Assembly: GCA_039707465.1 (NCBI GenBank)
Contig: CM077644.1
Location: forward strand, 187,103,462-187,167,461
Length of the DNA: 64,000 bases
Direction: 5' to 3'
Source of the DNA: Rhabdophis nuchalis
Lineage: Eukaryota > Chordata > Lepidosauria > Squamata > Natricidae
Shown here: one piece after another, positions 24,746 through 35,292 of the stretch
Numbering within the stretch: the first letter of the stretch is position 1
Layout: every line of letters starts with the position of its first letter
Program-made: the position numbers and the translations under genes
Notes under the pieces: generated by a model
What the model saw: the letters and a program-made list of their open reading frames with translations, nothing else
What the model was told of the DNA's origin: nothing
Databases searched by the model: none

Positions 24746-26815
24746 TTTAAGATCCACACAGTAATTTTGATTTCACACCTCACAAGAGAAAATAGTTTGG
24801 GGAGGGGCATTTGAGTAATTCTCATCCTTATACTGCTTGTAGTCCTTGTAAAGCAACACTACACAACGGCAGAATTTACTTCTGAATAAAACTGAAAGAT
24901 TTGTAATGATATCTTTAAAACATAAAATGTTTTGCATGATCTATGGGTGTATGTGTATCTGTATATGCATATGCACACCACTTTAAAACTGAGAAATTAA
25001 CATGCTTAAAAAGGTGTGTATATTGTATGAACCCAGTCATAATGATTTATTGAAATGTTTTTAAAGAATAAAATATTTCTATTAAACTGACTGTTAATCG
25101 AACAATTCAAATGCAAGTATTTCACAACTTGAGATTTATAACACTTCAACTTTGCATGTTCTAGCAAAGAGGAAGTGGTGATGTAAGTTTTTTTAAAAGG
25201 CAGATACAGACTATAGGGGGAAAAAGTAGAGGAAATACTGCAAGTTTTGAAAAATATCAACCCTATTAGTAATGTTCAAACTTAGTAAACCATGGAAATT
25301 AAACTGAAGCTAGCAAAAATGTCTTGGTTTACAATTACAAAAAAGTACACAAAACATAAAACGTTTGTAGAGGCATTTATAAAGAAATGGCCATTAACAT
25401 ATCAATCGCTATTTTATAGATGAGAACTATATTAGTAAATCAAATCTATGATGAAATTCTAGTTTGGTTATTAATATATAGTACCATTATGGTATGTTGC
25501 AGATAAACAATGGTCTGAAGTGAGTTAAAATGAAAAATCTGCTAGAAGAGAGGAAGTAAAAACAGAAATGACTTTTATTGTGTAGTAGCTGGCATAAGTA
25601 GGGACTTTATGGTGGTAATACTAGACGTAGAAAGTTCAGTTAGAGATTAAATATTATTGAGATGAATGGTTTCAATGGAACAGATCAGAATAAAGGTGAG
25701 AGGGCTCAAAAGTGAAAACGTAGGGGTAGTACACCATGTTCTTTGAGTTGAAATTAAACCAAGATTAAGTTTAAGGTTAATGTTTGCATTTCTAATATAC
25801 TAGCTGAGCTACCTGGAGGACCCTGCTAACAAAGCTACCAAATTGGGAATAAATGTTCTACCCATGTGGGATCTTGTGCAGGGCTTAGAGATAAACCAGA
25901 ATATAGCATCCCCGAAAAATAGCATGAGTTACTTTTACATTGCCAACAATAGACACCTCAAGGAATTTTATGCCTAACATAGGGCCAAAAGGTAAGACAA
26001 GGGCACAATGAGAAATGTTTCAACAACATAAAAAGCTGAGGATGTCCCTACCGCCATTTATCAACAAATGTATAATACATTATTAACATTTAAAGGCAAC
26101 TTTGTTGGAGTGCAATTAACAGAGAAGGATTTTATATCTCCAATGTTCTTCCTCAGGACTTAGGCCATATTAAGAATTTATCTAGCATTCTCTAGCATTC
26201 TATCTCTCTTGGAAAAATATCAATTTGAAGAATCATCATTTATTCTTATTACATAAAGATTAGGTCCTGTTACCAAGTAAACAGAGTAAAGTCACAAGCT
26301 CAACTCATGGTGATTTTACAGAAATATTCATGTTTTGGGGTGAAGGGAGCAGTATGAAAATGGCACTGCCTTCTTCCATTGTGTTTTATTCCAACATAAA
26401 ACTAAAGCAATCCACCCAAAACCCTGGTTCCATATCAAAGAATATTTTTTCTTGCCTGACTGTATACAGCATGCGTATTTCATATATAAATGCAATATAT
26501 TTTTCATTCAATTTCTAAGCAAACACTGGGGAACAAAATATTCCAATCAATATAATGGACAGAAAAATAAGCATACACCATGCTGTGATATTGTCAACAT
26601 TTCTTCCTAACTAAGTGCATATAACTATTTAATCAATATATAATCAGTACTCAATGAATCCTGAAACCAATCATCCACATTTTTCCATAATAAAACATCC
26701 CTTCATTAAAATATGCATTTCCCATTTAGAAATAATTTGAGTTTAAAATACCACAGCTGTTATTTGTTTTAACTAGACCAATGAGTGCACCTTATTTAAC
26801 TATCTTTAATACAAA
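24746..26815. other. AT-rich sequence, no gene recognised
   Basis: Frames are short and without motifs. No repeat terminus was recognised. Confidence 0.5.
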
Positions 26816-26817
26816 TA

Positions 26818-27000
26818 AATGTATTTATTTATTGGATTTATAATCCCGTTTACTTCAGAAACTCAAGGCAATTCTTCCAATTTTTCCATACAACCACCCT
26901 TGTAAGGTAGGTTGAACTGAGAAAGAGAAACTAGCTCACAGTCACTCAGCATGCTTCCACCGCCAAGGACAGACTTGCAGCAGAGTCTCTCTATCATGAC
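26818..27000 (-). mobile_element. tRNA-derived SINE, minus strand, decayed
   Basis: The middle block (CCTTGTAAGGTAGGTTGAAC, then GAGAAAGAGAAACTAGCTCA) matches the conserved core of the SINEs at 37140 and 48640. The plus-strand left end (TATTTATTTATTGGATTTAT) is the reversed 3' tail. Confidence 0.55.
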
Positions 27001-27239
27001 ATATATATGCTTATTTTTAAATGAGAACACTGATTTCAAGCCATATAAATCTCAAAACCTTCTAGCAAAGGGGCCAGTCAAACTAAAATCGACTATATCA
27101 CAATGAAATCAACAGTATTAGGCAAAACCTATCATAGAAAGGCAGCATACTGTAAAACTAAAGTTTATTAGTTTTAATAAATTGTAATACTGATAAAGGT
27201 ACTTAAGTATTAGACTATTACAAATAAAGATGGCTAAAG

Positions 27240-27304
27240 AGGATGAAACTTGACCTGGGTCCGTTCGGAGAAGGGCGGGATATAAATTGAATAAATAAAT
27301 AAAA
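27240..27304 (+). mobile_element. L2-like LINE, tail only
   Basis: CTGGGTCCGTTCGGAGAAGG, GCGGGATATAAATTG and an ATAAA tail match the LINE 3' hairpin module. Only about 60 bases remain. Confidence 0.65.
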
Positions 27305-28145
27305 GAAAAACAATTATATTTGAACATAAAAAAAACATATTGCACATTATGGCCTAATTCAGCATTGAATTTTATGCAGAGGTTTGTAAAAAAAATGTCT
27401 TAGGAAATTTATAGTATTATGCCCAAAGCAACATTTTTCTGTTCTTTTGATAAGACTCTGAAAGAGGGGAGAAATATTATTCCGTACATGCATAGAAGCC
27501 CTGGTTGCTATCTGCTGCTAGCAGTGCGGCATTACAGAGCAGGTACCGCACCCTCTCTTATAACAGAAAAAAAAAAGTAAAGCTACCATTGGTCCTTGAG
27601 GCCAAAAAATACTACTGTAGTGCTGAACAACCTGTTAAAAGCACCATCTAGCTCTCTTTTCCTCTCTGCTATTACACTCAGGCAGAAGAAGCAATTTTTA
27701 AAATATCCTCCTAAAATAGGATATATATATACGCGCTCAAAAACCAAACACACACACACATATATACATATATACTATACATGAATACATACATATATAT
27801 AGGGAAGTATATGCCCTGTGCTCTCACTTGCTTTAAATCCATAAGAAAATGTCAAAATGTTAATTTAGTTCGGGTATCGATGGTAAATAACATTATCTAT
27901 GTAGGAGAGCCCCGAGAAAAGCTCAGTCCTTGAAGTCATCATTAGGCCACTGTTCATCCTTAGTTAAACGTCCAAAGGTTTACATTTTTAACCACCTATT
28001 CGTGAGGCTTTGCTTTCTGCAAAAAATGGCAGAGAGTGAAATATTTCCTCTTCTTTGCCACTGCGAGACACCCCACCCCCCTCCTCTTGCTTCCATCCCT
28101 ATGGCTGGCCGGTTGAGCAGCAGTGCATCCCCCACCAGCCAAACC

Positions 28146-28177
<32 letters not shown>

Positions 28178-28380
28178 TTATTTCTAGCGTTTTCCCTGCG
28201 ATGGTTGGTTCAGTGGTTTTTCGCGACTTCACGCCAAGCTACCGTATGTCTCATTCAGCGCCGCTCCTTTCCTTTGAAAAGGAGAGCAGCGCCACGGGGC
28301 AAAGGAAAACACACACACGCACACACACACACACATCGCATTTATTAAATTAATTGAAACACACGAGAAAACATAAATCG
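27305..28380. other. No gene recognised; several microsatellites
   Basis: AT and CA repeats lie at about 27720-27800, an ATT run at 28146-28181 and a CA run at 28307-28336. Base composition rises in GC from about 28050 toward the CpG island. Confidence 0.55.
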
Positions 28381-29310
28381 GCCCCAGCGTGGATCCTAGA
28401 CGCGTGAGTTACACGCACACAGACACTGGTGCAGTTACATACTGACATGCAGGAAGGCCTTCGCACTTTATCATGAGGCGATCAGCCAGGGCTGGTTTTC
28501 TTCACCCTCCTCCTCCTCCGAACAGCACTTTCTGTTTTCACGTGCCGAGCCTCAAAGCCACGCCGCCGCCACCCCCTTCGTTAACCACCCGGCGCTGTCC
28601 CCGACCGCCTTTAGCTGGAAGGACCGCGAGTGCGCCCGTCCATCAGTGGCTTCTTACGGCTGCAAAAGCTGAGGCGGGAGGCTCGAGCACGGGATGTCGG
28701 GGAGAGACGAACGCGTTTACCTGGCCTCACCGCCGCCCACCCCCCGGGAGCAGTGAAGCCCGAGCCGCAGAGAAAGCGAAGCTTCCAGCCCGCTCTCCGC
28801 CTGCCACTCACCTCCCTTGCTCTCGCCCTCTTTTGTCTCGCTTCCTCTTTCGCTGCTGCTTTCGGCACCGGCGGCGCCGGCTGGGCAGTTTCTCGCCTTC
28901 TGCAGCTCGGAAAGAGCGAGTCCTCCTGCTGCTCGGTGGACGGCGAAGAGGCGGCTGTTACGAGGAGTCTCTACGCGGGGCTTGGAAGGCAGGCGCGAGG
29001 AGTAAGGGGAGGCGGCTCCACGGCCGTACCGCCCTCCGCTTCTTCCTGTCGCTTGGCGGTGCAGCGCCGTTTCCCGCTCCGCTGCTCTTCAACCGGTTCG
29101 CCTCGGGCTCCTCGAGCGAAGCCGGCCGAAGCCCTGACAAAGAACGGCGAGCGGATGGTGTACTGGCTGCTGGCTCTCCTTGGAGCGCCCAGGCCGGGCA
29201 AGAGGACGGAGAAACCTCCTTCGTCCGACCGGTGCCACAGAGCGAGTGCCCCGGGGTGCGGTAGGAGAGGGCGGCTTCAGAGTTGTGCAAATAAAGGGTT
29301 AACTTTAGCT
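28380..29310. promoter_or_regulatory. CpG island, candidate host promoter / first exon
   Basis: This is the only extended CpG-dense, GC-rich block that lacks transposon termini. Long frames on both strands (plus 28473-29264 and 28630-29433) are low-complexity Arg/Ala/Pro/Ser-rich and typical of GC-rich non-coding DNA. On the minus strand two sites resemble splice donors: GGGAGGTGAGTGG (exon would end at 28812) and GGCCAGGTAAAC (28721). A transcript running leftward is therefore possible. No gene could be named. Confidence 0.55.
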
Positions 29311-29456
29311 TTCCTTATGAGGAAGGCGGGGCAAAAAGCGAAGAGAACAAGCAAAGTGGTTGCGAGGAGAAAGCCAGTTAACAAACGCAAAGAGAGAGAA
29401 GCTACACATACACATACACTCTATTTCAGATGACGTGGGAATTTAACAGATAACAG

Positions 29457-29562
29457 AGATGGAAGGGATCCTATAGTTATCTAGTATAGGTCATCTAGTC
29501 CAACCCCCCCCCCCCACTGAAGCAGGAGACCCTACCCCATTTCTGACAAATGGCAGTCCAAT
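29457..29562 (-). mobile_element. CR1 LINE, 3' end fragment, minus strand
   Basis: GATGGAAGGGATCC, then TCATCTAGTCCAACCCCC, GCAGGAGACCCTACCCC and TCTGACAAATGGCAGTCC form the inverted CR1 3' end. It contains a C-run at 29504-29516 and carries no coding frame. Confidence 0.75.
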
Positions 29563-29759
29563 CTTGACAAAGCCAAGCCAGTAAACAAGATCTGAATGTT
29601 TGAAAAGAAACATTCATATATATATATCTGTTAATACAATGGTGGTTTGGGTGCTTAAAAGAGAAACTAGGTATAACTGTATCGGTCAATACAATGTTAA
29701 CAAGTTTTAATCTCTTTAAACGACTGGTCCTTTCGGCAAATGAGAGCTTGACCGTCATA

Positions 29760-30060
29760 AACCCATTTTCCCACGCTTCGTCTGCTAGGCTTCAGTGCAA
29801 GAGACTCGGGGCGGAGTGATCATTTCAATGCAAGAAGCAGTGAAGTTGTAAAGACTATTCCTTCCACCCGCTTCCAAAAAACGCCGGCGACACTTGCGGC
29901 TAAATGAAGCCGCTTTTGCCACAGTTGCTGTAATACAAAGCAAGAAATTTTTTGGCGCGAACGATCAACCGTGGACGTCTCAGGAGACGGAGGCACGCGA
30001 GGAAAATCAGCCGGAGTGCTGTTAAATGACAGCGTGCTTAGAGGAAGTTAGATGACGTCT
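29760..30060. promoter_or_regulatory. CpG-moderate segment with E2F-like and CRE-like motifs
   Basis: TTTTTTGGCGCGAACG at about 29947-29962 contains a strong E2F consensus (TTTGGCGCGAA). ATGACGTCT at about 30051-30059 and ATGACGTGG at about 29429-29437 resemble CRE half or full sites. The position beside the CpG island supports a regulatory role, but this is inference from motifs. Confidence 0.4.
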
Positions 30061-30113
30061 GCCTGACAAACTTCAATGGGTTTATGGTTGTCATAGCTTT
30101 CCCTCTCCCAAAA

Positions 30114-30132
30114 GAATTCTGGGAATTGTAGT
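30114..30132 (-). promoter_or_regulatory. ZNF143/THAP11-like motif
   Basis: The minus strand reads ACTACAATTCCCAGAATTC, close to the ZNF143 (Staf) promoter motif. The same string also resembles the core of the foldback hAT family (GAATTCTGGGAG...), so it may instead be a decayed transposon piece. Confidence 0.35.
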
Positions 30133-30193
30133 TTGAAGAGGGAATCCTGGCAAGGAACGCTAATCAAAGCTTACGAGGGCAGACCTTGTAAAG

Positions 30194-30269
30194 CAGGGGT
30201 CTTGCTGGCTGGAGAATTCTGGGAGCTGAAGTCCTTCAGACTTAAAGTTGCAAAGGTTGGAGACCCCTG
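30194..30269. mobile_element. Half-size foldback hAT MITE with perfect 8-bp target duplication
   Basis: It starts CAGGGGTC, jumps directly to the right arm (TTGCTGGCTGGAGAATTCTG...) and ends GGTTGGAGACCCCTG. Both flanks are TTGTAAAG (30186-30193 and 30270-30277), an exact match. Apart from the first eight bases, the left arm present in the 38474 copy is missing. Confidence 0.9.
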
Positions 30270-30435
30270 TTGTAAAGGATAGTTTTGCTACGGAAAGTAG
30301 CTACTCTTTAATTATGATTAAATATACAGTTTTCCAATGGTGCAAATCAAACATTATTGGTCCTTTTCTGAAACTGCTACCAAACACCTGGTTGATAATT
30401 TCAAGCATTGTCTATTAGTCTAATCCTGTTCTTCC

Positions 30436-31624
30436 TAAGTGGTTGGAGGGTGGGGGGGAGAGGAGGAGGAGGGGGCAGCCCCCTGGGCAGAGCGCGCGGG
30501 AGAGCGCAGGCGCAGCTGTTCACGCCGTTGGAGTGCGGCGCTTCCTCCACCCTCATCGACGGTGGGACTCCTGGGCGGCGCTGCAGCAAACCTCCCTACC
30601 GGTCGCCGATTCCCTTCCTCCTTCCCCCCGCGGAGCCTCCAAAGCCGGCATGCCGGCCACTCATCGTCTTCCAGGGGCTGCCGTTCCTTCCCTTCCCCCC
30701 CCCCACACACGGAGGCTTCTCAGCTCCTGGAAGGAGCCTGAGCGAGCGAACAAGCGACGAAGCATGGCGGGCGGGCGGGGCAGGCTAAGGCGAGTGAGCG
30801 CGGCGGGCCGGGATGAGCAGGCTCCGCGGGGGGAAGGAGGAAGGGAATCGGTGGCCGGTAGGGAGGGCTGCTGCGGCGGGGACGACGACAGACAGACAGA
30901 GAGAGGCACAGACACAGAGAGAGATAGGGAGCAAGGGAGGAATCAGAGAGTGACAGACACACACAGAGGGAGGGAGGGAGGGAGGGAGGGAAAGAGAGAG
31001 ACACAGAATGAGTGATTAAGTGCGTGAATGCGAGAGACAGACAGACAGACACACACACACATAGAGTGACAGATGGGCGGACGAAGGAGAGAGAGACAGA
31101 GATAGAAAGAAAAAGAGAAAGAAAGAAAAAAGTGGGAGAGAGAGAAAGAAAGAAAGAGAGAGAGAAAGACAAAGAAAGACAGACAGAGAGAAAGAGAGAA
31201 AGAGAGACAGAAAGGAAAGAAAGAGAGAAAAAAGAGAGAAAGAGAAAGAAAAAGAGACAGAAAGAGAAAGAAAGAGACAGAGGGAAAGAAAGAGAGAAAG
31301 AGAAATAGAGAGAGAAAGAAAGAGAAAGAGGGAAAGAAAGAGAGAGGGAGAAAGAAAGAAAGAGAAAGAAAGAAAGAGAAAGAAATGAAAAGAGAGAGAG
31401 AGGGGGGGAAAGAAAGAGAAAGAAAGAAAAAGAAAGAAAGAACTTATGACCACAATTGAGCCCAAGAGTTTGGTTGTTAACCAAGACCATTGTTAAGTGA
31501 GTTTCACATTTTCCAAGTTGGCCACGCCCACCCAGTCACATGACTGCTGAGCCACTCAGCCGGTCTGCAAAACTTTCTTGAAAATGAATCCAGTCCCTGG
31601 TGCAAAAAAGGTTGGGGACCCCTG
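30436..31624. mobile_element. Large GC-rich hAT-type relic with internal inverted repeat and polypurine tract
   Basis: The right end (AATCCAGTCCCTGGTGCAAA, then GGTTGGGGACCCCTG at 31610-31624) and the left interior (GCAGCCCCCTGGGCAGAGCG) match the 348-bp element at 5015. Inside is an inverted repeat of about 60 bases (about 30575-30640 and 30820-30880, sharing CGATTCCCTTCCTCCTTC). A long GA-rich tract follows, then a captured TA-MITE fragment at 31441-31500. A matching left terminus was not found, so the 5' boundary is approximate. Confidence 0.6.
30960..31441. repeat. Polypurine GAAA/GAGA tract, about 480 bp
   Basis: The plus strand is almost pure A/G after 31080, with scattered CA/GACA units before that. 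The long Ser/Leu/Phe-rich minus-strand frames here are its translation and are not proteins. Confidence 0.95.
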
Positions 31625-32880
31625 TTCTAGTCCAACCCTGTGCTTAAGGCAGGAGACCATATACCATCCTGGTCAAATGGTTGCTCAGTTTATTTTTGAA
31701 AACTTCCAGAGATGAACCACCCACAATTATGAGAACATGCTATTAAATTAATTGTTCCAACTCTCAGGAAATTTCTTCATACGTCTAGCTGACATCTCTC
31801 ATTAATAAGCTTTCACATTACTTCTTGTCTTGTTCCCTGATGCTTTGGAGAATAAGACAATCCCCTTTTCTCTGTGACAGTTCCTCAAGTACTGAAAGAC
31901 AATTATCATGTCCTGTCCCCCCAATCCTTCTCTTCAATAGGCTAGACATACCTAGCTCCCTCAATCGTTCATCATACAATATAGCCTCTGTACACCCGTT
32001 ATCTTTGTTGTTCTTCACTACACTTTTTTAGAGTCTCAGCCTCTTTCTTGTATCAGTGACCAGAACTGTACATAATGCTCCAGGTGTGGACTCATTATGC
32101 TGTATAAAGTGGTATTACCACTTTTGTGTTCTTGATGTTATCCCTCTGTTGATTGGGCTGGCTTTTTTGTCAACTGTAGCCCAGTGCTGACTCATACTTA
32201 AGTGGTGGTCCAACATGATACTTAGATCTCTCATAGTTATTATTATTGAGCCAGGTATCACCTATTCCAGGGGTCTTAAACGCATGTCATCACAGCATCG
32301 CCATGTGAAGTATCACAACTTTTTTTCCTCTTGGCTAAACTGGGCATGGGCATGGCCAGCATGTGACACATCCAGCCTGTGAGTATGACACCACTGACCT
32401 ATTCTGTACCTAAGTATCCTTCACTCTAGAGTTGTGCCATTGGATCCAGATCTTCATGAATGTCTGCAGAGATTGTTGCAAACCTATTCCTGATGCAAAC
32501 TTTTACACAAACCAATCAGACAAATTTCTTTTTTCATACACAAACGAGTGCAAAATCCTCTTGAGCAACTGAACTCTACTGCCAGTATGAAGCAATCATG
32601 ATGAGAGGAAGTTCCAAAGGCCATAGAAAGGATGTTGTTGTGGACATGGAATTGCACAATTTGATTAAAAATAATAGGTTTACAGCTTAGAATGTTGTAT
32701 TATTCTAACTAATTGATATGTATGCAAAAAACAATGATTGAGCTACAATAGTCAGAATGAAGTTATTTCTTTCAGGTACCTAAACATGACATCGCTCTTT
32801 TTTAAGGAAAAAGGAGGCAGACTTTTGAAGAAGTGGGCTTCACAAAAGGCAATGTTTCTATTGAAATGAACAGAATAAAA
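31625..32880 (-). pseudogene. CR1 LINE 3' half, minus strand, broken by a hAT
   Basis: At 31625-31700 the inverted CR1 3' UTR (TCTAGTCCAACCC, AGGCAGGAGACC) is followed on the minus strand by the C-terminal reverse-transcriptase coding region. An uninterrupted stretch (31818-32018) contains YDERLRELGMSSLLKRR, with frameshifts thereafter. The copy is interrupted at 32268-32396 by a hAT insertion. How far it continues beyond 32405 is uncertain. It is non-functional. Confidence 0.7.
32268..32396. mobile_element. hAT-type MITE inside CR1, perfect 8-bp target duplication
   Basis: The ends are CAGGGGTCTTAAACGC and GAGTATGACACCACTG. The flanks are ACCTATTC on both sides (32260-32267 and 32397-32404). 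Length is 129 bp. It lies within the minus-strand CR1 and is therefore younger than it. Confidence 0.9.
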
Positions 32881-32883
32881 TAG

Positions 32884-32923
32884 TGTGTGTATATATATGT
32901 ATATGTATATGTATATGTATGTA

Positions 32924-32956
<33 letters not shown>
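32884..32956. repeat. GT/AT microsatellite
   Basis: Alternating GTAT, TATATG and AT runs. Confidence 0.9.
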
Positions 32957-33069
32957 GTAGATTTTGGTTTATTCGGGTCTTTTCCCGTGTAAAATTTATA
33001 TGTTAGTTTTTATGAGCTAATCAATAAATTAAATTACAGAGAGACCAGGATATATATACATACACATAT

Positions 33070-35292
33070 ATGTTAGAATTTTTAAGAATTGTTAGAATTT
33101 ATATACATACACACACACACACACACACACACATACAGGCGGAGCCAGAGACAACCAGATGGTTCCGCCCCAGGCGCCTGATGGACCCTGAAAAGTTCCA
33201 GAAGGAGCTTGGGCCAATACCTGTATCCTTGACTCGTGCCGCGGCTGAGGACCTAGTGGCAGCATGGTATAGTGCGGCCGCGGGGGCCTTAGACCACATT
33301 GCGCCTTTGCGGCCTCTCACGCGGCGTCATCCCACCCGGGCTCCTTGGTTTTCTGAGGAGCTGAGGGAGATGAAACGCCGCAAGAGACGCCTAGAGAGTA
33401 GGTGGAGATCCTCTCGATCTGAATCTGATCGAACACTAGTAAGAACCCATTTGAGGACTTACTTAGTGGCAATGAGGGTGGCCAAACGCAAGTATTGTGC
33501 CACCCTCATCGCATCCGCAGAGAACCGCCCGGCGGCCCTGTTTGGGGTGACCCGCTCCCTCCTTCAACAGAGGCCGCAAGAGTCCTCCTTGCAGGGCCGA
33601 GCCGAGGAATTTGGAGAATATCTGCAGGATAAAATCACTCAGATTCGGAGTGAGTTGCCCTCCACAGATAGTGGTCCGGTGGAAGTATCCGATGCAGGCC
33701 TTGAGACTATTTTATGGGAAGACTTTGACTTTGTTACTGCCAAGGACATGGACAGGTTGGCGAGGAGACTAAAGGCCACCACATGTTTATTAGACCCTTG
33801 TCCCTCCTGGCTTATACTGGCATCCTGGGAGGAGACACGAGGCTGGCTCCAGGCCATTGTGAATGCTTCTCTGAGTGAGGGGTCCTTACCTACCATCTTG
33901 AAAGAGGCGGTGGTGAGACCCCTCCTCAAAAAGCCTTCCCTGGACTCAGCATTATTGGCTAATTATCGTCCGGTCTCCAACCTTCACTTTCTTGCGAAGG
34001 TTGTAGAGAGTGTGGTTGCACAGCAGTTTCCTCGTCACCTGGAGGAAACTGATTATCTAGACCCGCGCCAGTCCGGCTTTCGGCCTGGTCATAGCACCGA
34101 GACGGCATTGGTCGCGTTGGTAGATGATCTCTGGAGGGCCCGGGATAGGGGTTGTTCCTCTATCCTGGTCTTGTTAGATCTCTCAGCGGCTTTTGATACC
34201 ATCGACCATGGTATCCTTTTGCACCGACTAGAGGGGTTGGGGGTGGGTGGCACCGTTTTGCGGTGGTTCTCCTCCTTCCTCTCTGATCGGTCGCAATACG
34301 TGTTGACGGGGGGGCAGAGGTCGACTTCTAGGCCCCTCGCATACGGGGTACCGCAGGGGTCGGTCCTCTCGCCACTCCTATTCAACATCTATATGAAGCT
34401 GCTGGGTGAGATCATCCGTGGTTTTGGGGTAGAATACCATCTGTATGCTGATGATACCCAGTTGTACATCTCTAGCCCAAGCCACCCCAACGATGCCGTT
34501 GAGGTGATGTCCCGGTGTTTAGAGGCCGTACGGATCTGGATGGGCAGTAACAAACTCAAACTCAACCCGTCCAAGACCGAGTGGTTGTGGTTCCCGGCTT
34601 CCCGGTTTAGCCAGTTGACACCATCGCTGGCCATGGGGAATGAAAATTTGGCCCCCGTGGATAGAGTGCGCAATTTAGGAGTCCTCCTGGATTCCCGGTT
34701 GTCCCTTGAGGATCAGGTGGCGGCCGTGGCCAGGGGGGCATTTTACCAGGTTCGCCTGGTCCGTCAACTGCGCCCCTTACTGGACCGGGATGCCCTTCGC
34801 ACAGTCACTCAAGCACTCGTGACTTCTCATCTGGACTACTGCAACACTCTCTACATGGGGCTCCCCTTGAGATGCACTCGGAGGTTGCAGTTGGTCCAGA
34901 ATGCGGCAGCGCGGGTGATCATGGGAATCTCAAGACATTCCCACATAACACCACTCCTGCGCGAGCTGCACTGGCTACCTGTGACCTACCGGGTGCGTTA
35001 CAAGGTTTTGATGACCATATTCAAGGTGCTCCATGGCACGGGGCCTAGCTACCTTCGAGACCGTCTTCTGCCCCATACATCCCTTCGACCGACTCGCTCC
35101 CAGGGAGAGGGTCTTCTCCGGGTGCCGTCGACCGGACAATGCCGGTTGGCGGCTCCTAGGGGAAGGGCCTTCTCTGTGGTGGGCCCTACCCTCTGGAATG
35201 GCCTACCTTCCGACCTCCGTTCCATCACAGACCTCCGCTTGTTTCGCCGGCACCTAAAAACTTATTATTTTCATCTGGCCGGCCTAGCATGA
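33070..35292 (+). CDS. L2-like LINE ORF2, reverse transcriptase (5'-truncated, open frame)
   Basis: This is the only long protein frame, of 740 codons. The first 22 or so codons read through a CA repeat (HTHTH...) and are not part of the element, which begins near 33137. The apurinic-type endonuclease expected at the N-terminus is absent. The reverse transcriptase is complete: NYRPVSNL at about residue 298, LLDLSAAFDTIDH at about 368 (first catalytic Asp), GVPQGSVLSPLLFNIYM at about 426 and YADDTQLY at about 459 (catalytic Asp pair). The C-terminus includes the CNTLYMGLPLR stretch and ends with LRLFRRHLKTYYFHLAGLA, the same type of ending as the copies at 58236 and 52718. LSAAFDT and YADD point to the L2 group, a relative of CR1. 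In the full element the protein would nick DNA and copy its own RNA. This copy cannot nick. The absence of stops suggests a fairly recent insertion. Confidence 0.9.
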   Translation: MLEFLRIVRIYIHTHTHTHTHIQAEPETTRWFRPRRLMDPEKFQKELGPIPVSLTRAAAEDLVAAWYSAAAGALDHIAPLRPLTRRHPTRAPWFSEELREMKRRKRRLESRWRSSRSESDRTLVRTHLRTYLVAMRVAKRKYCATLIASAENRPAALFGVTRSLLQQRPQESSLQGRAEEFGEYLQDKITQIRSELPSTDSGPVEVSDAGLETILWEDFDFVTAKDMDRLARRLKATTCLLDPCPSWLILASWEETRGWLQAIVNASLSEGSLPTILKEAVVRPLLKKPSLDSALLANYRPVSNLHFLAKVVESVVAQQFPRHLEETDYLDPRQSGFRPGHSTETALVALVDDLWRARDRGCSSILVLLDLSAAFDTIDHGILLHRLEGLGVGGTVLRWFSSFLSDRSQYVLTGGQRSTSRPLAYGVPQGSVLSPLLFNIYMKLLGEIIRGFGVEYHLYADDTQLYISSPSHPNDAVEVMSRCLEAVRIWMGSNKLKLNPSKTEWLWFPASRFSQLTPSLAMGNENLAPVDRVRNLGVLLDSRLSLEDQVAAVARGAFYQVRLVRQLRPLLDRDALRTVTQALVTSHLDYCNTLYMGLPLRCTRRLQLVQNAAARVIMGISRHSHITPLLRELHWLPVTYRVRYKVLMTIFKVLHGTGPSYLRDRLLPHTSLRPTRSQGEGLLRVPSTGQCRLAAPRGRAFSVVGPTLWNGLPSDLRSITDLRLFRRHLKTYYFHLAGLA
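33105..33136. repeat. CA microsatellite at the LINE 5' junction
   Basis: About 13 CA units end at ATAC, directly before the first LINE-like base at about 33137. Confidence 0.9.

Noticed and set aside
28473..29433. Two overlapping frames of over 260 codons in the CpG island
   Set aside because: Arg/Ala/Pro/Ser-rich low complexity in more than one frame and both strands, without any domain. Explained by GC content.
30720..31490. 256-codon Ser/Leu/Phe-rich minus-strand frame resembling a membrane protein
   Set aside because: Translation of the polypurine tract.
31617..31632. Target duplication TTCTAGTC for the large relic
   Set aside because: No matching string was found at the left side near 30410-30440, so the left boundary stays undefined.
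33070..35292. 740-codon frame as a host gene
   Set aside because: It carries LINE reverse-transcriptase motifs, a LINE 3' UTR and tail, and starts in a CA repeat.
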